DNA from: Campylorhamphus procurvoides
Taxonomy: Eukaryota > Chordata > Aves > Passeriformes > Dendrocolaptidae
DNA length: 64,000 bases
Direction of reading: 5' to 3'
NCBI GenBank assembly: GCA_013396655.1
Contig: WBMV01000451.1
Coordinates: forward strand, 248,001-312,000
Position 1 is the first letter of the stretch; each line of letters opens with the position of its first letter. The translations under genes were made by a program, and so were the position numbers. Under the pieces are notes generated by a model, which was not told the origin of the DNA, searched no databases, and saw only the letters and a program-made list of their open reading frames with translations. Shown here in pieces: positions 21,521 through 35,900 of the stretch.

Positions 21521-23789
21521 CAGATGATTCTTTCTGCTATTAAAACTTTGAGTCTTGGAAGTAATTGTCATTTTCTGTTGCTTGCATTTCTGTTAATAAC
21601 ATTATGCTAACCTCACCGCATGGAATAAAGCTGTCCAGCTTCTCAGCCATGGCTTGTGGAGAAAAAAGCTGCTATAAAGCTAAATCATCATAAAATCTGC
21701 TAAAGCCATTCATCCGTTTTCACCTTTTTAAACATTTTAAACATTTAAACAGCTCTTATGTGAAGGCTTCTTGTTAGATCACATTAGCTTTTACTATTCC
21801 CTGAAGCTGACATGCCTCTGTAGTGTTGTCCTGAAGTGTGTTTATTGTAGTAACTCCCCAGTCAGCCTGTTCACCTCTGGTGTAGTAGACCATTATTGTT
21901 CATGCACCAACTGTGATATTCATAAATATTTGGAAAATCTTAGCTACAAGCATGGGAGTTCCTGTTCTGTCATACTAGACCATGACCATTTCCAGTGCTG
22001 TCCTCAGCAGTAATTTTTCTTCCTTCACTAAAAATGCAGTGTGTTAGCTATAATTTTGTACAATTAAAAGAAGTTTTGAACTTGTTTAATATTATTCTAG
22101 CAAGGAATGAAAATGTGAGGTGTTAATTAGTTAAAACTAGCTAACTTATGTGGCAACTATTTTTTTTTTAAATACACAGGGGGCAAGGAGAAGGGATTTC
22201 CCTTTCCCACCCCAGGTTTTTTTGTGGTCTTCATACAGTAAAGTCAGCCATAGACAACAACAAGGGCTAAGAGTAGTAGGCTCAGTTTCCTTTGTTCCCC
22301 ACAAAAACTTTAAAGTATCCTAGAATCCGTACTTCTTTGTGTTAATTACTATAGTAAAGTTTTCTAGGACACAGATCAGTAACTTGGGTCACTCAAGCTA
22401 TTTGTGAGTAATGGGATATCTGGTTTCACAGAACTGGAGGTTAGAGAAATCTGGTACAGTTCCTGGTGAGTGAAGACAGCTCCACATGGGAGATGTTCCT
22501 GGGACAGAGACAAGGCTAATATGGCTGGCCTACATCCATCCTGTGTCAGAAGGAAAGGTGCCATGGAGGGCATCAGAGGATCACTATCCTCGGTGAAAGA
22601 GCCAACCCTTTGCATGTTCAGCATCTAGGGAACAGTAACATAAACCAAGTTAGTCACCCGCAGAAAGACATATGAATGAATAAAAGAGTGATTTTATTGC
22701 AATTCCAAGTAAGACTGCAGAAAAGAGTAAGATGAAAGCAAATGCCTTTTTACGAGAACCCTTTAGGAAGGGCAACAGTTCTCCCCCTAGTCACAGCAGC
22801 CCTGGGGCAGGAACATGAGCCATTAGTGGCTGCTGGGGAACTAAAGCAGGGACAGGACACATATGTAGAGATACTGCATTGGAACATGACGGGCTTTGTA
22901 CAATTTGCAGCTCATTAACTTTAAAAGCAAGTGAGGTCTTTGCTAGTTATTAGGACTATTACATTTTCTTTGAACAGTTTGTCCAGTTGCCTTTTGAGCC
23001 AACACACCTTTCACCGGACATAGTACTTCATATTATTGACTTGGGAAGTGCTTCATCTTCATATTTGGTAGGGCCGGCTGGGAGTTTACCACCCACTGAC
23101 CAAAAGGCAAATAAAGGGGCTTCTGTTTCTCCTGGTCCCATAGAGGCCTAGCCTACTCCCTCTTCTTACATTATACCTGCTCTTCTTACAGCCATTGTTC
23201 TATATAGCATTTTACATTTAAATTACTCTCTGGAATCCTAGTTCAGCACTTCTTCAAATTTCTTCCTTTCAACTGCAAAATTGCTGTATCACAGATTTCC
23301 CCATGGGGATGAGTTGGCAGGATAGCTAAAAGAAAAGCCAAACCACTAGATGTTTTTTTCAGCCTGAACTTTCAGGACAATAGGAGGTCTACACATTATT
23401 TTCAGTTTAGACCAAAAGAAATTAATGAAACAACATAATTTGAGTAGTTTCGTTATAGTAGCTCATGCTGAGCAAGTCACAGATAAAACTCTTAAATCAC
23501 CACTCAACTACTTAAGCATTTTAAAAGGATAGAAAAAATTTTTGAAGAGGGTTATTATTGAAAGCATAAAACCCTTAAGTGATGAACATACTTGAATACT
23601 GCTGTGGAGCCCTCTGTGCTGCTTCCATAAGGCGACAGGAAAGTAGCTTTCACATGGTGATTTTTCTCAATAGCAGAAATTCTCATTGTGCTCACCTCCC
23701 TTCTTACACCTTGCAATCACTTTCCAGTCCCATGGGAAGTGCCTGTTGCACATTCTGATGTTAGAATACAAATGATACAGACAACACAA
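21521..23789. other. Intergenic space between converging IRAK4 and TWF1
   Basis: No gene is supported here. A minus-strand open frame of 82 codons at 22376-22624 has no family I recognise. AATAAA-like motifs on both strands near 22.69 and 23.12 kb might belong to a decayed LTR, but no termini or target duplications could be found. Confidence 0.5.
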
Positions 23790-26738
23790 AACTAAAGCAT
23801 CAATCTTTATTTATAAAGTAAATTACAAAATAGATAAGGTAAACTTAGTTAATTTTAGCATTTGAAAGGTGGTTTTCACTGAATACATAGACATTGTAAA
23901 TCAAGTTTCCTTTATCAATGTGTTTATCTGAGCAACAAAGCAATTATGACCATGATTAGTTTAACCTTTGATAGGAGTGTTTTAAAAGATCAAAATCTCC
24001 CTACCTTGCAGCATAAGCATTTAAAAAATAATTACCTGTTGTATTAATTAAGTGTTTAATAGCTAGTGAGTTAGCTGCAAGCAGCTGCATTGCTTTTGGG
24101 CTTTCTGAAGGCTAACAACAATTTGAATGGACACTTTCAATTATTTAATGACTAGAGACATATAAAGGAATAACCCTGATTAATGCCCACATTTTGTGCT
24201 GGCTCTGAACATTCATTAACAGCGGTGGAGGCAACTACACAGATACTAGCTTGATAGATCTTAGAAAAAGATCAGGTGCTTCTTATTGCTCTGTCAGGAG
24301 AATAGGCCTGAAGAGGCAGCAGGCAGTGCAGGACTTCATACAATTCTCTTTTTGAAGAAAGGTAAGGGGGAAACATGCTCAGGACATGACTCTGGTGGTT
24401 GGTCAGAGGTTTGTACACCCACACAGAATATTTTCAAGTAACAGAGTGTCTGATTTGGGCTGAACTCTAAAGCAGTTCATCATAAATGCCGTTGCATAAT
24501 CACTTAACCAGCTCTCAGCATCCTCCAGATTAAGTTTTCCACCTTCTATCCTCGTCTACCTTGGGCAGAATTAGGAAAAACAAACCCAACAAAACCCCCC
24601 CACAACATGCACATAACTGTATCAGGTCAATTATTTAAAACATTTAGTATTAAAAAGTTGAACTCCTTTACTGGCTTAAAGTGTGCACTCTTGCTATGGC
24701 TGGCACATGGGCAGGAATACTAAATTCAACCAAAAAACCCTCTAGCAATAATTTTTAACTGCTACAATCAAAGGTTTTCCTTAAAACCAAACCAAAAACC
24801 CCGAAGTGAGTTAGGTGTGCTGCAAAGATTCAGAGTTCAACTAAAAATACATTTAATCACAGTGTACGATAAGCTGCACACAGTAATCATATTTAAAAAA
24901 CAATGACACTTCCCTGACATGTCGTACATGGAAGAAACACTTCAAAGACCAGCTCCTTACCCTAGAGGGAGAAGGCAGGAGGCAGGAAAAGAATACAGTG
25001 GCTAACGGCAAGCAGGAGATAGCTGAGGATCAAGAGCTATTGAATTGGACTGATGTAGTGTGTAAGATCGAATGAAAAAAGCTGAAGTGTCAAATTTCTA
25101 TTGCATATAAAAAAACCACAGTAAAACCAGCTATTGCAATCTTCACATTATATAGTGCAATCTCAGATGTCAATAACAACCTAGTATCTCCAAACAAAAT
25201 AATAGATAAGATAAAACAAATTTTATCCGGAACTAGTAGTGTCAAAGTATTATTTCCCTACAAAACTAGGTTAAAATCTGTCTTCCACGAGGTAAACACA
25301 CGATTCAGCTCTATAATATGCATATCCAGCAGCTATGATAATATGCGGTGAACCAAGAGTGGCAACTCCCATGTTGCTTTAAAAAAACCCCAAACCAACA
25401 AAACTCAAAAACCACAGAGTTCACATACAAGACTAAAAAGCAAGTCCTCACTGGGGAGTATAATCTATCCACTAGTACTTGCCTCATCACACAATTTTAA
25501 ATATTTAACGTCATCCAATACTTGATTTCCACATCTAAGTCTTCCTTAATCCACTTATTAAAATAATCTATTTTTCCTCTTCCTATTAAACACATAACTT
25601 ACAGTTCAATCAAGTTTAGACTATTCTGGCTGATTTCAGTATTTTCGAGAAGGCAAGCTGGTAGGAAAAAAAACCCAGACAAAATCCTTACTAGGTGCTT
25701 GCTGCCAGCAGTTATTCAAGACCTAGTTGGATTTAAGTTACTGTTAAAGTTCAAACATTTAGGAAAAGTTATCTTCAGAATACCTTGAAAGTTAAATTGC
25801 AGTTGGTACTGCAAACACAGATCTCAAGGATAACTCACCATTATGGAGCAAGTCTACTTCAATTTTTACTGAATTCACACATTTTTAGATCTGAGCGCAC
25901 AGATAATTAATTAGTGATTTTAGGCATATTGCTTCACAATCTACTGAGTGTACAGACTCATGCACTTTTTATCATCTTTGACTTGGTCACTCAGTACCTA
26001 ATATGTAAGGCTTATGAGTGATACATAAGTCTGGAAAAGCTATGGTGATTATATGTCAGATTTCCTTGAAAGACAATTCTGTGAAATTAGTTATAAATTT
26101 GAGATGACCAAGCTTTTGCATAGGAAAATATTCAGCTATTCCTGAATAGTTGCCTTAATTGAAGGGTAACTGATTTTCATTTATCCTTTCCATTACAAGA
26201 AAAAAAATGAACTGAACAACAACAAAACCTATCAATGCATCCTGTCAAAATCAGAGGAAAACTTTTGTTGTACTACTGTCCATAAGTGCTACAAGGAAAA
26301 ATAAAGATTTAACTAGGACAGTGCTATGTAGTCCTTCATCTCTTCTCACATGGGGAGTCTTAAGAGGTTTCAGTAGGCTGCATGTAAGAATATGGCTGCA
26401 ACTTGCCCACAGAATACATGGACTTCATAGTCTTATGTCTGCAAAGTTTATGATCACATGTACAACTATTAAATAATGGATTCTAAATTAAAATAAAGGG
26501 GTACTAGCTTAGTTTTCCTTTCCTAGCTTTAAAATAATTAGCTCTTCTACATGTCATAAAACATGGTCAACAAATATAATCATGTAACAATATAAAAAGT
26601 GTTGAGGTCAGAAAAGAGAAGAGTAAAAAGAGCCTTTTTCTTTGCCTAGAATCTACGAATGGAATGATTTCAGTTCATTACCAAAAGCCAGAATGTCATT
26701 CCTTACTGTAATACTTTTACAAATATAAACAACAGTTT
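23790..26738 (-). other. TWF1: TWF1 3'UTR (inferred)
   Basis: No coding exon follows the TWF1 stop. The minus strand stays AT-rich with few repeats until a clear AATAAA at 23811-23806. A 3'UTR of about 2.9 kb is plausible for TWF1, but the end is inferred from the hexamer alone. Confidence 0.55.
23806..23811 (-). terminator. TWF1: Candidate TWF1 poly(A) signal
   Basis: AATAAA on the minus strand within ATAAATAAAG. Leftward, the next bases are AT-rich with TG-containing sequence. Confidence 0.5.
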
Positions 26739-26909
26739 CTAATCACTAGGTGTTTCAGTCTCTGCTGGACCTCTGATCAGTCTTCGTATTCCCCTCTTCC
26801 CTGCAGGACCTTTTGGTTTAGCAAAACTCTGTTTGTAAGCATGTTGTTTTGGATGAACCTCTTCATAAAGAAAGTCAGCAGTTAACTCATCACCATTATC
26901 GATTTCAAT
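26739..26909 (-). CDS. TWF1: TWF1 coding exon 9 (C-terminal tail)
   Basis: Acceptor TGCCAG|ATT; 56 residues and TAG. Carries the basic [17 protein letters not shown] tail that binds capping protein. Confidence 0.96.
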   Translation of the reverse strand: MEIDNGDELTADFLYEEVHPKQHAYKQSFAKPKGPAGKRGIRRLIRGPAETETPSD

Positions 26910-29900
26910 CTGGCAGGAAAAAAACCCAAAATTTATCATATGCATGTTAAAGTCAAACAATTTGAAATTTTGCTGAAACTAAATACTGTATTAAACACAT
27001 ATGTGAATAATGTTCAAAGTCTAGCATGAAAAGTTCTTCAGCTTGTGCCTAATACCCTGAGAAATCTTTGATAGTTCTCCTGAGAATCCCCTTTATTCTT
27101 ACTGGTATTAAGCATGACTTAACTATTTTCCTGAAATACACAACTACAGAGCACAGCTGCCAAGCTTTAGCACAGTGCACCTGGGAGAAAACACACTATG
27201 TAAAACTAGTACTTGTTTACTCATTATTTACACATTTAAAGAATTAGAATTTTTCACCATAACATGCTTTTTAAACACTAATTGTAAAAGTAATGTGCGT
27301 ACATATTGTTGTCTCTTGAGAAAGAGGGGGAGGAGTATAAACAAGCTTATATTATTAGCTGGCTGCTGCCACTCAGCAAGTATTCAAGGCAGGGAAAAGC
27401 TAAAATAAGTTTAATGAACAAAATGGAGGAGGGGTGGTTTAATTTTCAAAATTTGGATATGTGAACCTGAACAGAAGGAAAAGTGTTCTCAAGCCAAACC
27501 ACATTGTTTTGAATTGCAGGAATTTAGAATTCAGAGAAATGCTTTGGCCCTGCTCTGCTGAACATTCAACACTTCATGCCCTGGCAACCATAACACTTGA
27601 CAGACCTGCCAGCCACCGTTTTGCTGTAAGTGCTTCAGAAATTTCTGTCTACAGGAATTTTCAGGATTTGCATGCTGCATTTATTTTGTTATAGAAAGGA
27701 AATTTCTGAGAAATAATTACATGTAAAACAGATAGAAATAATATACTTAACTCATGTAATCTCAGTAAAAATGGTTAGTATTAACTCTGCTACTTGTCAG
27801 GTAAACGCCATCTCCGCAGAAACCAAGCTTCTGCACAAGTGTTAACAAAGTAACTGTAGGTCACAACTGGACCATTTCTATGGTCTCTGCTCTGAAGGTC
27901 AGAAGCAACTTTTTGCATAGCAGTGAAATCTTTACAGTGTAAAAACATCAGCTTACTTGCAAATCCCTGTTTGCTTCATCAAGGACCCCAAAGATAGCAG
28001 TTCTAATTTTCAGAACTGCATCTTGAAATTATTTTGAAAATCCCTACATAACCTTGCCTTTAAAGGAATTTAATATTCAACAGCAGCAGTGTGTTATGGT
28101 CCAAAATACGACACAGCTTTGAGTAAGAAATCATGTTAGTTCTATACAGTCCTTCAAAGTACTCTCAAACATTTCCTTGATGCACAAGGATGTATTTGTT
28201 AAAGATATGAAAATGTAGAAATTATGAAAGAGAGAAAAGCTTCCATGACTTAACTTTGTATCTGGAGCTTCATCAACAATTATTTCTTGTTCAGGACAAA
28301 CTTTTAATAGTTACAGAACACTCTTCACTGCTTAGAGAAGGTCATGACAAAGACAGTTATAGTTTCACATGAAGAAGGGAAGAGAGGAATGGAGAAAATA
28401 CTCATAGACCCCAATGCACCTACCTTTCTAATTATCTGCATCCACAACTGTGTTTCTACAATTTCTAACAATGGACTTTTGCAACTAGAGTAGAGCATTC
28501 GTTCTCGTATACTACAGGTGTACCCTGGCATAGAGTAGATGAAAACTGCAGGAAAAAAAACAAACCACAAATCAGACCGTAACTACACTCCATCAAAAGC
28601 TGTATCATAAAATCATTTTCAGCAGAGAGGCATTGGAAATCAGTTACGCAGTCTGAAAAGGAAAAATATAATGCCATTCTGGATCTTTTTTTCTTCAGCA
28701 ATTGTTTCATTTCAAATGGGGGACAAGAAAATGCTTCATATTTTCACATTTATGGATGTTCATAATCAAAAGGGATAGGTCATGACCTTCCCAATATAGA
28801 CTCTTCTTCACAAGACCGTTTCACAACCAAGTGCCTGAAATTTATGATCACGCTGACAGATTACTTCTATGGCACATCTTTCTCTCTGCCTCAGAATTCC
28901 TAAAGTATTTGAAACAAGTCAATGAAGTTGCACACTGAGAAATTTTCTCATACCTATGGATTCCAAATAGTCTCCTTCATGCGTGTGCTTATACAGGAAA
29001 AAGTGGTAACGTGCAGCATCCTTTGGAACTCTTTTTGGCAAGTCCTTCAGTTCAGTATCAAGTGTGTTGGCCAAAATAATAGTTTCATTTTTCATATCAA
29101 TTTGCTGTTAACAAAGCAAACATGAATATAGTTAATATGTAGAAAGCAATCCAGAGAACACAACAGGATGGAAAAAATTTGATTTAATCTAATACAGAAG
29201 GGTAATTTACCATTGTACTACAGCAATACATGTTGTTTAGTGTGCAGGTAATCTATTTTATACTCATTATTAAAAATAGTTAAAATATTTTATACTTGCC
29301 AGCTGTACATAATTGAGTTTCTTATTTTTCAACTTCTCCAAAGCCTGAATAGCTTCTTTAGCAATCGGGAATGCTACTCCTTGCAATGTTTGATGCTTGG
29401 TATCTACACCAACGTCCGCCTGTACCTGGAACGCAAGTCAATTGAGATGTTAACAGAAACCTTGGCAAGCATTCGTCAGGTTTCATACGATGACTGACAA
29501 TGCGTTGTATATGGTTACAGGCAGAGTTAGCAGTAGCTATTCCAAGAATAAACCACCCCAAAAAATCATACCCATATATAACAGATTTGCATTTTTTAAT
29601 TTACAAGTCATGTTAGTTTGCTAACTTGAGAAGTTTAATATCTCTGAAACAGCTCAGTGAAACATCTCTGCATAGCAGAGCAACAAAATCATCAGAAGGA
29701 AAACTGGGTCTAATGCCAGTGAAGAAGCAAGCTCTAAGTTAAATTCTGGTATAAAGATACAATAATCCAGGAGGAAAAATCTCAATTTTCATATGTTGTG
29801 TTATACTTTTGAACTGACAATACTGCTTATTGTTGTATAGTGAAGAATTTTAGATCAAAATAGACATGTGATTTCTAGGGAGTCAAAATTTTTAGAGAAA

Positions 29901-32900
29901 CAGAGCAATTATATCTTACAAGACAAACATATTTTTGAAAGACAAGAGCAACTATTCCCCCTCCTGCTTCAACACACTTCCCCAAAAAGCCTATACCAAA
30001 ACCAAACCAAACAAGGCAAACAAACAAAATCTTAATTTCTTAAGGATTAGACCATCTAGAAGGTCCTCCACAAAGTAAAAAAAAAAAAATCCAGACAATT
30101 GTTCATAATCCAGTTACATTAGTCACAAATTATTTGAGAGAAAAAGCCAGTTATTTTAAAGCCATTTTTCAAGAATTTATCTTAATATTCATGCAGTTTC
30201 TCTTAAAATGAGCTTTCGCCTCCAATTTTTTCCAGTCTTAATTTATTGTCTCAGCACAAGTTTCGAATATATTAACTTCCTTTTGTAATTTTACAAATAC
30301 ATTTAACACTGGTTATGAAGGAGCAAAAGTCAGAAGAGTGTACCAAACGGAAAGTGTGGGTCTTAGATCTATCAACTAGATCTATCAATATGTTCAGCTT
30401 TAATTAAAAAGAGATGCTAATGAAATATGAAACAAATTGATAAAAAAACCAAACAAACCAAAGATACTTGTGGCAACACTAAATTATACTTCACATTTTA
30501 AAGAACTTGTCAGCAACAAGAGGAAAGGAAAGCAGGTGAAGAGTTTACTTTTGTATAAAGATTGATTTATTTTATGAAGGAGATTATAGAAAAAATTATT
30601 TGTAAAATACAGCTGCATAAAAGCCTGATTATTAAACATAACATAGGCATCACAAAAATAATAAACCGTAACAAAATACCATCCTATAGGAACCATATTA
30701 AAATACAAATAGGAAAAAAAATCCTCCAAACAGTGAAGTGTGAGAGACAAGCAAGGGAAGAGAGTAACCCAGCATAACTCCAGACACAAGAAAATTAACA
30801 AAACTTACTTGTCCATACTGCAAACTATTTCAGACCTTTAATGCAAATAAAACCACCTAAGTCACTTATGAATATTTAAATTCACACCTTAAGATTTAGT
30901 TAGTGATGGGTGCTGAGTGGTGGATAAAATGACAGATGAAATTTCCTGTGAATAAATGTAACGTAACGTATGCAGGAGGGGGAAAAAACCTCTCTTCTAC
31001 CTGTATGGTACTGAAATTGAGCTAGCTACCACCATTCAGAAGCCAGACCTTGCAGGTCATTCTGAATATCTCCAAAAATAACCCCAAGCAAAACAAAAAA
31101 CAATCCTGAACACTCCCAACCCACAAATGAAATGTTATGAATTGTTAGAAAAAAAGTAGAGAACCGAACTCATCATTACGCACTGTAGATATCAGTAACA
31201 TCCCTGCATCTTGAATACCACATGCAGTTCTGGCTTCCCCATCCCTCCATCTCATAAATTACATAGCAGAACTGGAAAAACTGCAGAGAAAAGCAAAAGG
31301 ATCAGAAGTATGGAGTGCCTTGTTCGGAAGGAAGAACTACTGAGATTAGGACTCTTCAGCCTGGAAGAGATAACTGACAGGAAATACAACAGAGGTCCAT
31401 GGATATAGAATCACAGCACAGATTGGGTTGAAGAGACTTTTAAAGGTGATCTAGTCCAACCCCTCTGCAGTGAGCAGCAACATCTTCAAACAGACCACAC
31501 TGCTCAGAGCCCCATCCAGCCTGACCTTGAATGTTTTCAGGGATGGGGCATGTACTGCCCCTCTGGCCAACCTGAGCCAGTGCCTCACCACACTCACTGT
31601 AAACATAATTCTTGCTCATATCTAATCTGAATCTACCCTCCTTTACTTTAAAACCACCAGCCCTTGTTCTTTCACAACAGGACCTGCTAAAAAAATCTGG
31701 CCCCTTTTTATAAGCCCACTTTAAGTGCTGAAAGGCCTCAGTAAGATTTCCCTGGAGCCTTCTCTCCTTTAGGCTGAACAACTACAACTCTCTCAGCCTT
31801 TTCTCACAAAAGAGGTGTTCCAGCTCTCTGATAATTTTTGCAGCCCATTCCAAAAGGTCCATGTCTTTCCTGTGCTAAGGACAACAGAGCTGGATGCAGT
31901 GCTCCAGGTGGGATCTCCCCAGAGCAGAATCACCTCTCTTGACCTGCTGATCCTGCTCCTTTTGATGCAGCCCAGGATACAGTTGGCTTTCTGGGATACT
32001 TTCTGGCCAGCTTTATCGAAAGGGAGGGATAAACTGAGGATTAACTTAATGACTTTTCGTTGCCTTCCCCATACAATCTGTAGGGTTATCAGAATAAACT
32101 AATAGTCATCCGTTGTTCTTTACATAGTACTTTGTCAAGTTGTGGAACATCCTGCCATAGGACCTGTGACCAACAAAAACTTTATGTGGATTTAGAGAAA
32201 TGACAAGACTAGATGATGGATGAAAAACCCATTACGAACAATTATATAGCAACATGTCACCTCTTGTGCAGGAAGAGCCCTACCTGCAAATGCTGAGGTA
32301 ACAAAGACTATTCAATTATCATGGCCTTCTTGCCCTGCTCTTACATCCTTCCTAGATTTCTGTTGTTGTTCACTCAAGGACTTGACAACAGACTAGACTC
32401 TGACACAGTAAAATATTTCTTACGGTAATTAAGGAGGAATATACATATGGAAAACTTTTTAAAATCAGAAAGCTTTTAGTTTTGTAAGTCTGATTACAGG
32501 CTTTGTAATGGTGGAAACAAGAAAGAGAAAAATTATGTAAATTAATGTATTGTGAGATGTTTCAAACAAAGACAAAATGGCATCAATCTACAATTTTTGT
32601 TTCTCTGAAAAGCACAACTCTTGCTGTCGAAGTTTTATAATAATATATAAAGTTTTAGTCTGTGTGAATCAGCTGTTAACCACATGGTACGTAGTGCATA
32701 AGAGGTGACTGCCAATCCCACAGAGTTTTACATGCATTAATGCATTTTTAGAAGCTGATCGAGTCAAATGCGTAAAAAGTGTCAAGTAAAAAGTGTTCGA
32801 TGACGGTGAATGCATCTCTACATTGAATTATTTAAAATAAGACAGGAAAAATAACATAAGACACCACTGGAAAAAAGAAAGTCAGTAAGCAACAAAGCTT

Positions 32901-35900
32901 CAGCAAAAGCAAAGTAGCGTGAAAACGTAAGAGAAGATACACAGCTGCATTTAACACAATGGTTTCCTGGCATCCAGCTGCAGAAATAAATCATACTTCA
33001 AATACATGTACCACAGCTGTAAAATACAAGTTTAAAAAACAAATTATGATGTGCACATGACCTATTTTAATACAGATCTGAACACAAACAGATCAAGTGA
33101 AGGGAAAACATGAGAAAAAGAATCCTCAAAATTTTCAGTCACTAGCTAGCTGGCAATCATCAAATGATTTGGTTAATGGCATTTGCTAAAAGTTTTTCAT
33201 TTTGATTCCTATCTTATTTTTATTGGAATTCTCTTCACTTCCTCTCAATGTTAAAGACAAGTGCACTGGCAGCTAGGTACTTTTCCTCTAGGAATAAGGC
33301 TGCTGAAAGACTCCCAGCAGTCATTCACTGCAATAGTTGCTATTTTGTCTTTTCTCTACAATTTTTGCCACCATGGGAAATGTATGTGAGCAATCACAGA
33401 ATGGTTGAGGTTGGAAGACATCTCCAGAGGTCATCTTGTCCAACCACCCTGCTCAATGAGGGCCACCTAGAGCCAGCTGCCCAGTTTTCTGTCCAAACAG
33501 CTTATAAGTATCTTCAAGATGGAGATTCCGTAACCTCCCTGGACAACCTGTGCCAGTGCTCAGTCACTCTTTACAAAGCAGCATATTCAGTAATATTAAA
33601 AGCCAAAGGTGCAACAGTTAAGCTCTGCAGTTGCCAAGCCTCTGATTCAGACACCAGGCCTTTCAAACTCAGCAAGGTCATGCCACTTGAACTCAAGCCA
33701 TCATCATCCTTCAGTTTCAACTCCTTGAGAAATAAATTTATATTCTCATCCACTCACACTTTCTAAAACTTTCCATTTTCTTTTATGCCTTCTTTTACCC
33801 CTGAAAGACATTTTCTTACAATACATATGGAACTCTGCATCATTTCCCACCCATGCTTGAAGACATTCTAGGTACCTCATTAATCTTAATTTGTCGAAGT
33901 TCCTCTTCTGCTGCAGTCAAAGGTGCAGGGGAGGATTGTGATATCAAATATTTTTTATATCCATTCAGTGAAACGTCATCCTGAAAGCACAATATCAATA
34001 TTGATCGTTTTTTATTGATAACAGAAGTTTTCTTCAAAGATTTTCTATGCAACATTACAAAAAGCACTTATTTTCCATACACTTGTGGTCATTTTATTTG
34101 AATGGAATACAAGTATATAGGTGCATTTGCAAATTCAGCTCATCTTCCTGTACAACAGGGTCCACTGGGCTGTTCTTGTACCCTGTTTTGCCACAGGCAG
34201 CATTTCCACAATCAATCAATCAATTCAAAAATTAGCATTAATGAAGACTGTGTCCATGAAGTTCTTCAGCTGTCTTGGACAAATCCTCATAGAAGCCTTT
34301 AATTCTGATAATCATTTTTGTTAATACTCAGTGACAGTTGTGTCCTTCTTCAAAGAGATTGATACCACAGGCAAATACTGCTATGTTTTTATTTTTAAGG
34401 TTGCCACTCAGAAAAGGGCAGGACTTCATGCAATCATATGAATGTGATTTTATACTGAAGTTCTGAGGAGAAAGAGAAGGCTCCTTCTTAGTGCTTCCCC
34501 TTCTGAAAGAGACAGATTTTCCCAAATTCAATTTCCAGTGCCAATTCTCCATGTTTCAGAAGTCCAGAGGTACTGAGGTTAATACTTGTAAATTAGCAGA
34601 TGGGACCACAACCAGGTGCCCCCAGGGTAACAGAGCTGGTTGCAGCTAAACCATCCTTATGTTTAACAAAATAAAGACAAAATAATCCACTGGATGCTGA
34701 TGATTAAGATTCTGAGTGAAGTTAGACTTGAACACCTTGAAGAAGCTGTGATTTTCACATGGATATACATTAAAGGCCAACTACAATTAAAAGTTTATAA
34801 AACACTGAAACCAACAATTAAGAGTTATACTAGCTGCAACATGAGCTTGGAAAAGTGAGTTACATCAACGTCATCCTCTGTGTGCCCCAGGCCCATTCTG
34901 AAATAACAATAAAACAAATGTAATGCTCCTACCTTGCAACTGAGATGGAAGCTCAGATTTGTAGGGATAGGCACAGACTCTACATATTGCATAGACTGCT
35001 AATGGATTGGTGCAAGTGGTGGTGAGACATTAGTTGATTGAACAAGCAAGAAAAAAATAACATGACCTCTACAAGTAAAATCACTTAGCAACTCGATTAT
35101 TTACTTCCCTAGAACACAGCTTCTCCAGAGAGGTTAGTTTGCCTGTTAGGAAAACAAAGCCTCCATGACAGGTTAATGCAGAATATAACAATCTACTCAA
35201 GGAGCAGCAGAATTATTAGCATCATGTCCATCACAACAGCCCATCTCTCACAGCTTTTTTCCCCACTACAGTATCCTCTACTCTTTGCCAACCCTCCAAC
35301 TCCTTCCATTCCTTCAGCAACAGCTGCCTGTGCCAGTAGTGGCAGTGCTTTTTTTTCAGATTTGTTCAGTTGAACTGATTAACAGGTCAGACAGAAAATA
35401 ACTGCTACAGTCTTTGCTGAAAGAGGAACAGAGGAATTATAATTTGAATCTCTACGTTATCACCAGTTTTCATGAAAATTATAGGAACTCTTTATCTCTG
35501 AGAATTCTACCTTGTATTTCTTTTAAAACTAGCAATGGATTAACAAGTCAAGACTCTTGGACACCTGCCTAACAAACAGGCAGACTTCACATCCAGTTAA
35601 AACTTGTTTCTCACAGAAACTAATGGAACACAATAGCCCCATATCTCCCTACATGCACAGCACTTGCAGCCTTTGCAACATCTTTTAGACACTTAGTAGA
35701 TTTCATACATGCACCTTTCAATTTTCTTACCATAAATGAACAAGTCAACTATTAGTATTTTCACTGAACAAATCAGTAGCTACCGAAAATCTGTTTCCCG
35801 AGGTTAAGATGGCAGCCTTGCATGTGAAGTACAGACTGTGGTCAAATTGTAAAGAACTAACAACTTCATACTCTTAGTTTAAGAGAAAAACATTTGTTTT

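Larger units (their letters stand above)
26910..29299 (-). other. TWF1 introns 6-8 (between the listed exons)
   Basis: Intron 8 (26910-28423) is AT-rich with no named repeat. Intron 7 is 28546-28953. Intron 6 (29105-29299) is a short GC-AG intron. Confidence 0.55.
29426..33875 (-). other. TWF1 intron 5
   Basis: About 4.4 kb. It carries a nested pair of CR1 copies (31205-32300) and another CR1 fragment (33392-33573), listed separately. The rest is AT-rich and unremarkable. Confidence 0.6.

Noticed and set aside
22680..23150. Possible LTR with AATAAA-like motifs in the IRAK4-TWF1 intergenic space
   Set aside because: No terminal inverted repeats or target duplications, and motifs on both strands conflict.
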